A stretch of DNA of 7,110 bases from Myxococcales bacterium (GTDB taxonomy: Bacteria > Myxococcota_A > Bradymonadia > Bradymonadales > Bradymonadaceae), in assembly GCA_007120615.1 (NCBI GenBank), contig SKNI01000257.1, positions 1-7,110 of the forward strand. The letters are read 5' to 3'. Position 1 is the first letter of the stretch; each line of letters begins with the position of its first letter. The notes below the pieces were generated by a model, which was not told the DNA's origin, ran no database searches, and saw only the letters and a list, made by a program, of their open reading frames with translations. Shown piece by piece: positions 1 through 5,873 of this stretch. A program made the translations under genes and the position numbers.

Positions 1-2249
1 CCAAACTCGTGGAGCGAAAATTCCAGATGGCCCGCGACATCCTTGGCGCTCATCTTCAGACCAGCGAGACCCTTCGGGAGCGAGTACTATTTTACCACTC
101 TGTGGTCGAAGATCTGATTCCTCGGGTCAGCCGCGAGCAACACGCCGAGTTTTTCTCTCTTCGACGCGACGAAAATTGGCAGGATGCCTTCGATGCGTTT
201 CGAAACGCCGCCGATCAGGTACGGCTTACGGTTGAGGATCGAATCGAGACCGTCACATCCCTTCCGGACCGGATCCTCTCGGTGGCGGTATTGTTGTGGA
301 TTTTCGGCTTGTTGTGGCGCTGTCTTCTCTTTCCCGTTGCCTTCTTTGTCGGCCGTGAATACAGCCCTCGAATGGTGCGCTTCGTCACCGAAACCCTGCT
401 CCGGCGACGATTCTTTCGTCGTCACGCCGCCTTCACCATTAAGGGTGGTGAAATTCTGGGAGCCATGGTCAAGCCGGCAATGATCTTTATTGCCACGATC
501 GTGGTCATCGAATTTGCCGCTGCCGCCTGGGCCGAACTCTATCTCTTTCGATGGGGAATTAACGCCATCTTCATCTATTGGATGTTGATGATCGCGGTGA
601 AACTTCTGGTCCTCCCGCGTGGATATCGAGAAGGAGACGACCCTGATTACGCTGATGATGGCGATGACCCCGACTCCGATCAACCGTCCAGCCAGATCGT
701 CGACCTTATCAAATTAGAACTCTCTCGAGCTACCAAGATTGTCATCAGCACCCGAGTGATTCTCATTTTTTGGTTATTTTCCTTCTACGTGCCTGCTCTG
801 GTTCTGCACGCCACCGGCCATAATGTGGTCTGGCGCATCGTCGACCGCCTCGCGGTATGGGGACTTCTGGCGGTGGTGTACGTCGTTTTGAGCACCTGGC
901 GTGATGATATTTCTGACATCTTCGCCCGACTGGCCTCCGAGAAGATGCCTCGCTCCGTGGCCTTCGTAAAAGCCCACAAACACCGTCCCTGGGGCGTGCT
1001 CTTGATCGGACTCGCTTCCGTCTACGTGACCGGTCGCGAACTCGCTCGCGTTGGCCGATCCTATTTTGTCGAAACCGAGTGGAATCGACGCCTTGCAAAC
1101 TTCTTTTTCCGTAAGCAAATCGAACTGCAGCAGCGCGACCGAGTGGAGGATGACCCTGAATTCGATTGCGGCATTCCAGACGACTATCGAGCTCTCTTTG
1201 CCGACCGGCCTCTGGTGGACGAGTCCTTTGCGCTGGAGCGAAATCATCTCGTGGAACGAATCGAAAAGAATTATGACCAGTGGCATCTCCGGCCTCGAAA
1301 GGGTGTGGTTGCCGTGGTCGCCGAGCAAGGTCTTGGCAAAACGACTCTTCTCAATCAAGTCTACAGCCGCTGGAATGCCCTCGATGATCGCCGGCTCTCT
1401 TTTTTGCAGCTCAACGATAAAATCAATGATACCTCGGAGGCATGTGAATTTCTGGCCTCTTTTTTGTGCATTGATTCCATCCCCGATGACCCCCGAGCCC
1501 TTGTTGAAGAGATACTTAAGATTCCTCCTCGAGTTCTCATCATTGATGATTGCCATCACTTCTTCCTCCGACAAATCGGGGGGTTTGAGGCCATTGATTT
1601 TTTCCTGAAGATTATCAACCGCACCGATCACCATCACTTCTGGCTTCTCTCCTTCAACAGCTATACCTGGTCCTACCTCAACCGAGTTCGATATCGGGGC
1701 CACTTCTTCAGCGAAGTGATCACCATAGATGGATGGAAGGAGAGTGAAATCCAGGACATGATCCGTAGGCGAAACGATCTGGACGACCTTCCGATCAGTT
1801 TTACCGAGTTGGTCGTCGCCCATGACGAGGACCGAGATCAGAATTACGAGATCGTCCGCACTTCCAACGGCTATTTTCGCCTGCTGCACGAGTTCTCCCA
1901 GGGAAATCCCAGGGTCGCTTTGACCTTCTGGCTTCGCAGCTTGCGCCTGGATTCTACCTCCACTCTGCAGGTCGAACTTTTCCGACGACCCTCGTTACAA
2001 ATCCTGAAATCCCTGAGTGATGACTATATCTTCGCCCTCGCGGCCATCGCCCAGCACGAGAGCCTTCGCCCCGATGAGTTGTCCACCATCATCCACGCCT
2101 ACCACGGCGAGTGCGAAATGATCGTCGACTACCTGGCCAATAGTGACATCGTCCAGATCGATCCCGTATTCCAGCGCGCAAGCATTCGAGCTCTCTTTCT
2201 TCGCTCCGTGCTCAAAACACTTCAGGACGCCAATGTCCTCTATTCCTAA
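1..2249 (+). CDS. Polytopic membrane protein with C-terminal AAA+/STAND-like ATPase module (5'-partial)
   Basis: The reading frame is open to the left edge. The first in-window start is GTG at 9, with no ribosome site in the eight bases before it, so the true start is probably upstream. Counting from that GTG (746 residues), an N-terminal soluble stretch of about 85 residues is followed by about six hydrophobic segments (near 88-114, 150-178, 184-203, 245-268, 273-296, 325-341). An acidic Asp-rich loop lies at 208-228. A P-loop ATPase follows: Walker A AEQGLGKTT at 438-446, Walker B VLIIDD at 509-514, a sensor-1-like LLSFN near 546-550, and GNPR at 632-635, which resembles the sensor-2/GxP motif of Orc/Cdc6 and STAND ATPases. 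The last 80 or so residues look like a winged helix. An even number of membrane passes puts both ends in the cytosol. It sits 15 bp before an MscS channel gene, which suggests ATP-dependent control of, or signalling with, the channel (inference). I recognise the fold, not a named family. Confidence 0.85.
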   Translation, partial: KLVERKFQMARDILGAHLQTSETLRERVLFYHSVVEDLIPRVSREQHAEFFSLRRDENWQDAFDAFRNAADQVRLTVEDRIETVTSLPDRILSVAVLLWIFGLLWRCLLFPVAFFVGREYSPRMVRFVTETLLRRRFFRRHAAFTIKGGEILGAMVKPAMIFIATIVVIEFAAAAWAELYLFRWGINAIFIYWMLMIAVKLLVLPRGYREGDDPDYADDGDDPDSDQPSSQIVDLIKLELSRATKIVISTRVILIFWLFSFYVPALVLHATGHNVVWRIVDRLAVWGLLAVVYVVLSTWRDDISDIFARLASEKMPRSVAFVKAHKHRPWGVLLIGLASVYVTGRELARVGRSYFVETEWNRRLANFFFRKQIELQQRDRVEDDPEFDCGIPDDYRALFADRPLVDESFALERNHLVERIEKNYDQWHLRPRKGVVAVVAEQGLGKTTLLNQVYSRWNALDDRRLSFLQLNDKINDTSEACEFLASFLCIDSIPDDPRALVEEILKIPPRVLIIDDCHHFFLRQIGGFEAIDFFLKIINRTDHHHFWLLSFNSYTWSYLNRVRYRGHFFSEVITIDGWKESEIQDMIRRRNDLDDLPISFTELVVAHDEDRDQNYEIVRTSNGYFRLLHEFSQGNPRVALTFWLRSLRLDSTSTLQVELFRRPSLQILKSLSDDYIFALAAIAQHESLRPDELSTIIHAYHGECEMIVDYLANSDIVQIDPVFQRASIRALFLRSVLKTLQDANVLYS

Positions 2250-2251
2250 GC

Positions 2252-2257
2252 AGGGAG
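2252..2257 (+). promoter_or_regulatory. Shine-Dalgarno of the MscS gene
   Basis: AGGGAG lies 7 bases before the ATG at 2265 and just after the TAA (2247-2249) of the ATPase gene. It supports 2265 as the start rather than the ATGs at 2268 or 2277. No promoter-like sequence fits in the 15-bp gap, so the channel gene is probably co-transcribed with the ATPase gene. Confidence 0.7.
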
Positions 2258-2264
2258 TGAAATA

Positions 2265-3290
2265 ATGATGCTCCATATGAACCCAAATCTCACGATCATA
2301 GGCCAATCTACCGGTGATATGGAGGTTCTTGCCGAACGCGTCGATCTCTTGGATCTGACCAATATCATCACGGCTATTTTGATCATCGCCACCGCTGTCG
2401 TTGTCAGCCGTGTGGTCACCGCGACACTAGAGCGCCTCGGGGAGGGTCAGGCCACCCGCAGACTCCTCTTTATGAAGATCATGAGCTTTACCCGCTTGAG
2501 CATCTTCATCTTCGCGGCATACCTGATTTTAGCCACATTTATCGATTTTGAGGAGGACCGCACCGCTCTTCTGGGGCTTGGCGGGACCATGGCGGTAGCG
2601 ATCGGATTCGCACTCAAGGATACTGCATCGAGTTTGATGGCCGGTATCCTCATTCTGGTAGATCAGCCCTTTCAGGTCGGCGACCGAATTACCTTTGGCG
2701 ATTATTATGGAGAGGTCACCGAAATCGGGCTTCGTTCCGTGCGTATCTTCACCCTCGATCACGACGAAGTTTCCATCCCCAACAATCTATTCCTTACCGA
2801 ATCGGTGGCCTCCAGTAACGCTGGTGCCCTTGTAAAACAGGTAAAATTTCGCTTCTATACTTCGATGACCTCCGACTTCGAGGTCGCCAAAAAGATTGTC
2901 TACGAAGCCTGTATTACTTCCAAATATGTCTACCTCGATGAGCCTGTCTCGATGCGAGTTCGAGATGAAATAACTACCCTGGCTTTTGCCACCCTTATTC
3001 AATGCAAGGCCTACGTAATTGACGTCCGACACGAACGGCGTTTTCTCTCCGATGTGATGGAGCGAGTCAAACCGGCCTTTCGACGTCATGGGATAAGCTA
3101 CCCATATATGCGCGAATACTCTGTTTCCGACGACGAATGGCGAGACTTCGAGCTCTCTCCGATGCCCGAGAGAAGCAGTCCTCCGATGTTGAATCAAAAG
3201 GTATTATTGGAGCGAGCTCCCGGCGCCAATACGCCCCCCCCGCATCAGGACAGTCCGGCCACTGATGGAAACGTCAACGGATCCAAATGA
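2265..3290 (+). CDS. MscS-family small-conductance mechanosensitive channel
   Basis: The 341-residue product is predicted to be an inner-membrane channel that opens under membrane tension and releases solutes and ions. Hydrophobic segments lie near residues 33-52 and 75-94. The pore-lining helix region (about 100-131) has the Gly/Ala-rich pattern LGLGGTMAVAIGFAL. It is followed by the family's most conserved stretch: QPFQVGDRITFG (134-145), GEVTEIGLRSVRI (149-161) and the beta-domain signature VSIPNN (169-174). The rest forms the cytosolic vestibule, ending in a Pro/Ser-rich, probably disordered tail (about 298-341). Length is close to that of small three-helix MscS proteins such as E. coli MscS, with no cyclic-nucleotide-binding or other extra sensor domain. 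The ATG at 2265 is preceded by AGGGAG. Its stop overlaps the next gene. An ATPase gene lies directly upstream, which is an unusual partner and hints that gating or assembly may be regulated (inference). Family assignment is secure; physiological trigger is not. Confidence 0.95.
   Translation: MMLHMNPNLTIIGQSTGDMEVLAERVDLLDLTNIITAILIIATAVVVSRVVTATLERLGEGQATRRLLFMKIMSFTRLSIFIFAAYLILATFIDFEEDRTALLGLGGTMAVAIGFALKDTASSLMAGILILVDQPFQVGDRITFGDYYGEVTEIGLRSVRIFTLDHDEVSIPNNLFLTESVASSNAGALVKQVKFRFYTSMTSDFEVAKKIVYEACITSKYVYLDEPVSMRVRDEITTLAFATLIQCKAYVIDVRHERRFLSDVMERVKPAFRRHGISYPYMREYSVSDDEWRDFELSPMPERSSPPMLNQKVLLERAPGANTPPPHQDSPATDGNVNGSK
3234..3241 (+). repeat. Homopolymeric C8 tract in the MscS gene tail
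   Basis: Eight consecutive C bases encode part of a Pro-Pro-Pro run (residues 324-326). Loss of one C would shift the frame and carry translation through the normal stop to a TAA at 3298-3300. Gain of one C would end the protein early, near 3263. The tract is long enough to be a possible slippage site but sits in a dispensable-looking tail. Confidence 0.6.
3287..3290 (+). promoter_or_regulatory. ATGA stop/start overlap (translational coupling)
   Basis: The TGA of the channel gene (3288-3290) overlaps the ATG of the lipoprotein gene (3287-3289). No strong Shine-Dalgarno precedes this ATG, so re-initiation by ribosomes finishing the channel gene is the likely mode of translation. This ties lipoprotein output to channel output. 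Confidence 0.7.
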
Positions 3291-4849
3291 TCGCCAATAA
3301 TCCGATAATTTATCCGCGACTTCATCTGGTTATTTCCCTGGCGCTCGTCTTCACCGCCGGGTTCGTGGGATGCATTCAAGATCCTGAATCCTATCAAACT
3401 CTAGTCCCCGATGATCTCGATCTCTCCCGCCCTGACGACACCGGCCCTGATGACGCCGACCTCGAAGATATTGACACCGACGGCCCCTGCTCCGGTTGCA
3501 TACCCGGAGCTCGCTGCATCGACGAAGAATGTGTGGTCCCCGAGAGTTGTCACCACATCGAGCAGCTTGGCCTCCAGGGCGAGACGGGCTTTCACCTCAT
3601 TGACCCACCACAAAACCAGGGCGAACCGGTGGTCGCGTATTGCGATTTTGAGGCTGATCGGGGCGCGGGCTACACAATGATCCGTCTCGAGAGTGAAGAC
3701 CTCGGAGTCGACCCGAATGACTACCGCGCTGCCTGTGACGAGATTGGCATGGAGCTCATCGTCCCGCGAACACGAGTTCACGCTCAAGCTATCCTCGACT
3801 TCAACGACAACGCCCCTCCCAATATCGTGGGCGTTTACCCGCGGCAGGACGGCGCTGATGGCCTTCACGACTGGAAGGGACAGTGTCAGGGCAATCCCTG
3901 CTCCTTTTATATCGACGACTCCAACTCGCCGGGATGCGGAGCCGAATTCGCCCCGACTCAGCAAGAAACCACCCACATTCCCCTGGTCCGCAGCGAGGAC
4001 GGCTGCTTCTTCGGTGCCTGGGAGCACGGCACCACCGACGTTCCCATCCAGGGTTCGGTGATCTGTTCACCCAACGACGCCGGGCCTTCCTTTCAGCCGA
4101 CCTGCTCCGAATACCGCCTTCACGACTCCGTTATGAACGCCGGCCCCGCCGGGATAAGCGGCCTCTACACCCTCACAGATAGTAACGGTGACCTCTTTCA
4201 AACCTACTGTGAGATGCGACTCCACGACGGGGGATGGACCCTGATCGCCGTCAACGGCACCGACGGCCGCCCCGAAAACTTTGCCGAAAACGCCTACCCC
4301 CGCCCCGGCGCCAGCCGTTACGGCGACCTCGCCACCATGGACTCCGACGTCCTGGCCATTAAAAACGGGGCCGAACAGGCCTCCAACTTCAGCATCTCTG
4401 GTGCCCGACTCTATGATCTCTCCGACCGTCAGTTTCTGGCCTTCGTCGGTGGGAATACCACCGATTATATCACGGGCCAACTCCCGGAAGGCTGTAATTT
4501 CTTCGACGGCGAAGGGATCTGCCCCCACGACACCTTCACTGGAATTACCGTCTATCACTCCGACGGATCCATCCTCACCGAAGACGCCCAGGCTTGCACC
4601 ACCGGGGCCGGGCAAATCGAAGGTGATATCTATAACGAATTTGGTCTTCACCTGATCGAAGGCCCCGCCACCTCTACCGAGTTATATCACTGCGCCAACG
4701 GCTCCACGAATATTGGAAATAGCGACAATATCGGCCGCCTTTATACGACCTTCGAAAGCTCGGGTGGCGCCTACTGGGATCAGGGAGTCTTACATTATTG
4801 GAATCCCGAAGGGGCTCTTCGGCAGCCTGGGTTTTTGCTCATTCGCTGA
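3287..4849 (+). CDS. Surface lipoprotein with two fibrinogen-like (YCD..GGWT) modules
   Basis: The 520-residue protein begins with a signal peptide whose hydrophobic core (about 12-27) ends in a lipobox-like FVGC, so Cys29 would be lipidated. The Phe at -3 is slightly atypical. An acidic linker (about 40-66) and a small Cys cluster (C68, C71, C77, C82) follow. Module 1 (about 88-260) starts with a fibrinogen-C-like segment ending YCDFEADRGAGYTMI. It continues with a Cys/Trp-containing part (ACDEIGMELIVP... GAWEHG... VICS) that vaguely recalls a C-type-lectin-like fold. Module 2 (about 273-520) has the better conserved YCEMRLHDGGWTLI and runs to the C terminus with further Cys at 403, 412, 437 and 469. 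Bacterial proteins with this GGGWT motif are secreted or surface proteins, and the eukaryotic relatives bind sugars or acetylated ligands. A ligand-binding surface role is inferred. It is the last gene of the ATPase-MscS run and is probably translationally coupled to MscS. Confidence 0.85.
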   Translation: MIANNPIIYPRLHLVISLALVFTAGFVGCIQDPESYQTLVPDDLDLSRPDDTGPDDADLEDIDTDGPCSGCIPGARCIDEECVVPESCHHIEQLGLQGETGFHLIDPPQNQGEPVVAYCDFEADRGAGYTMIRLESEDLGVDPNDYRAACDEIGMELIVPRTRVHAQAILDFNDNAPPNIVGVYPRQDGADGLHDWKGQCQGNPCSFYIDDSNSPGCGAEFAPTQQETTHIPLVRSEDGCFFGAWEHGTTDVPIQGSVICSPNDAGPSFQPTCSEYRLHDSVMNAGPAGISGLYTLTDSNGDLFQTYCEMRLHDGGWTLIAVNGTDGRPENFAENAYPRPGASRYGDLATMDSDVLAIKNGAEQASNFSISGARLYDLSDRQFLAFVGGNTTDYITGQLPEGCNFFDGEGICPHDTFTGITVYHSDGSILTEDAQACTTGAGQIEGDIYNEFGLHLIEGPATSTELYHCANGSTNIGNSDNIGRLYTTFESSGGAYWDQGVLHYWNPEGALRQPGFLLIR

Positions 4850-4880
4850 TCTTCGCAGAACAAAAAATCATCCAAGAACG

Positions 4881-4917
4881 ATAAAAGCCGGCCTCCTCCC
4901 ATATGGAAAAGACCGGC
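4881..4917 (-). terminator. Rho-independent terminator of the repeat lipoprotein gene
   Basis: In minus-strand RNA the arms 4905-4917 and 4887-4899 form a 13-bp stem with a 5-base loop (AUAUG). It has five G-C pairs at the base, internal A-U and C-G pairs and three U-G wobbles, and is followed by UUUUAU (4886-4881). In plus-strand RNA those wobbles become A-C mismatches and no U-run follows. The element is therefore oriented to terminate the minus-strand gene ending at 4939, not the plus-strand lipoprotein gene ending at 4849, for which no terminator is visible. Confidence 0.8.
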
Positions 4918-4938
4918 AGTTGACAGTTCAATTCGTAA

Positions 4939-5688
4939 TTACTGCGGCTGCAAGGCAATAACCTGTTGAGCCGACTGGGATGGATTTACTTGTCCAACCT
5001 GCAGACATTGCTCGTTGGCAATCTCTCCATCGGTGATCGGGCCCTGACCTACACAAAGCGTCAGGTTAAGATCGACATTCTCCATCTCAAATACGTCGGT
5101 GCATTCCTCGACATCGTCTTCTACGTAATAGGTTCCGTCCCAGGGGAAGACGTGGAAGTCACCATCTGGCACCTCAACCGCAGAAGGAGTGAAGACCTCA
5201 CAGTCAAATTCCGCGCCGCCATCACAATTGGGCATCAGGCAATTGGAAGAGTGCCGAATCTCGGCAGCGGCATCGGCGGGATTAGAGAGTCGTACCCAGT
5301 CACCGGCTTCAATATCTTCGGTCGCTTCCTGAAAATTGAGGGTCGCGCCAAACCGATTGTCGGCAATGATATCCAGATGTCCCTGCAGGTCGCCGTAGTC
5401 TCCGGGTTCAAATTCGTTATCTCCGTCGGGATCTGCATCGCCGTCGGGATCTGCGTCTCCGTCGGGATCTGCATCGCCGTCGGGATCTGCGTCGCCGTCG
5501 GGATCTGCATCGCCGTCGGGATCTGCGTCGCCGTCAGGGTCGGAATCTCCGTCGGGGTCGGCGTCACCGGGACGGACACCATCGCCGTCTGCTTCGGCAT
5601 TGGTACCGTTGTCATCATCACCACAGGCCAGGGGGCCGGCCATCAGGCTGACCGACAAAATGCAAAGAAGCACGAAAAACCGTCGCAT
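4939..5688 (-). CDS. Acidic lipoprotein with tandem DADPDG repeat linker, unknown function
   Basis: The 249-residue protein starts with MRR and a hydrophobic core, followed by GPLAC, so Cys22 is the probable lipidation site (Pro at -3 is unusual). GDDD follows directly. Residues 41-88 are eight hexapeptides of the form GDADPD (one has Ser for Ala), making a highly acidic extended spacer. The DxDxDG pattern also resembles calcium-binding loops of thrombospondin type 3 repeats. The C-terminal domain (about 96-249) has six cysteines (150, 155, 163, 196, 212, 228), compatible with three disulfides, and beta-rich stretches such as DWVRLSN and FPWDGTYYVED. I do not recognise this domain. The whole protein contains no lysine. 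The ATG at 5688 is preceded by GGAGA at a good distance. A lysyl oxidase gene lies upstream on the same strand, 185 bp away. The likely role is a surface-displayed domain on a spacer; the function is unknown. Confidence 0.85.
   Translation of the reverse strand: MRRFFVLLCILSVSLMAGPLACGDDDNGTNAEADGDGVRPGDADPDGDSDPDGDADPDGDADPDGDADPDGDADPDGDADPDGDADPDGDNEFEPGDYGDLQGHLDIIADNRFGATLNFQEATEDIEAGDWVRLSNPADAAAEIRHSSNCLMPNCDGGAEFDCEVFTPSAVEVPDGDFHVFPWDGTYYVEDDVEECTDVFEMENVDLNLTLCVGQGPITDGEIANEQCLQVGQVNPSQSAQQVIALQPQ
5425..5568 (-). repeat. 18-bp tandem repeat, eight units, arranged as 36-bp dimers
   Basis: Eight in-frame 18-bp units code for the DADPDG linker. The six units from 5425 to 5532 are almost identical (plus-strand consensus GTCGGGATCTGC-RTC-GCC) and alternate strictly between ATC and GTC at the same place. 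The alternation is silent (Asp GAT or GAC) and makes three 36-bp dimers. One unit has a further silent change (TCC for GCC). The two units at 5533-5568 are diverged and encode the N-terminal end of the array. The pattern points to recent expansion by duplication of a two-unit block. Confidence 0.9.
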
Positions 5689-5692
5689 AAAT

Positions 5693-5697
5693 TCTCC
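5693..5697 (-). promoter_or_regulatory. Shine-Dalgarno of the repeat lipoprotein gene
   Basis: Read on the minus strand, GGAGA is followed by four bases (ATTT) and then the ATG at 5688-5686. This supports that start, which also gives a proper signal peptide. Confidence 0.65.
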
Positions 5698-5700
5698 AAT

Positions 5701-5763
5701 TCAGAGGGGAAATGTTCTCACTCTACTCATCTCGCTGAGATTGAGTCGCAGAAGCGCGACCAT
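5701..5763 (-). CDS. Possible 20-codon leader ORF upstream of the lipoprotein gene
   Basis: On the minus strand an ATG at 5763 follows a G-rich AGAGGGGGGTGG stretch that could act as a ribosome site. It opens a 20-residue frame (MVALLRLNLSEMSRVRTFPL) ending with TGA at 5703-5701, 12 bases before the lipoprotein ATG and in the same frame. Both small inverted repeats of this intergenic region lie inside it. It could be an unexpressed chance ORF, since short frames are common; there is no amino-acid run typical of attenuation leaders. Low confidence. Confidence 0.2.
   Translation of the reverse strand: MVALLRLNLSEMSRVRTFPL
5729..5741. repeat. Small perfect inverted repeat in the lipoprotein leader
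   Basis: ATCTC-GCT-GAGAT is a perfect 5-bp inverted repeat with a 3-base centre, 41 bases upstream of the lipoprotein start on the minus strand. It could be an operator half-site pair or a small RNA stem. It has no U-run, so it is not a terminator. Confidence 0.35.
5745..5760. repeat. Second small inverted repeat, GTCGC/GCGAC
   Basis: GTCGC and GCGAC flank a 6-base loop, only three bases from the ATCTC/GAGAT inverted repeat. The two would stack as neighbouring stems in the minus-strand leader RNA. Function is not evident; five-base stems do occur by chance. Confidence 0.3.
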
Positions 5764-5788
5764 AATCCACCCCCCTCTAATTTTGCAA
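5762..5788 (-). promoter_or_regulatory. Weak candidate promoter for the repeat lipoprotein gene
   Basis: On the minus strand TTGCAA (5788-5783) and GATTAT (5767-5762) are separated by 15 bases and each matches the sigma-70 consensus at four of six positions. The short spacer and modest matches make this tentative. The alternative is read-through from the lysyl oxidase gene, since no convincing terminator is seen after its stop at 5874. Confidence 0.2.
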
Positions 5789-5873
5789 GCCTCCTCCCTT
5801 TAGCCTTTCATCAGGCGGATTTAGCTACATCCCGGTCGATAAATCCCCTCTCCTTCTCGCGAAATTATGCCCC

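Noticed and set aside
27..29. ATG at 27 as the true start of the ATPase gene
   Set aside because: The only upstream GGAG (11-14) is 12 bases away and the frame is open to the window edge, so a start outside the window is more likely.
774..1889. Long minus-strand open frame (371 codons) opposite the ATPase gene
   Set aside because: It lies wholly antisense to a well-supported gene with recognisable motifs, and its translation shows no domain or signal. It is a shadow frame.
4067..4651. Minus-strand open frame (194 codons) opposite the fibrinogen-like lipoprotein
   Set aside because: The Gly/Val-rich translation is the usual product of reading GC-rich coding sequence backwards, and the plus strand has clear family motifs.
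4900..4907. Palindrome CCATATGG (4899-4906) as a restriction or operator site
   Set aside because: It is explained by the apex of the terminator hairpin, and an isolated 8-base palindrome is not evidence for a binding site.
5425..5568. CRISPR-like array
   Set aside because: Units are directly adjacent with no spacers, 18 bp long and in frame within a gene. It is a coding tandem repeat.
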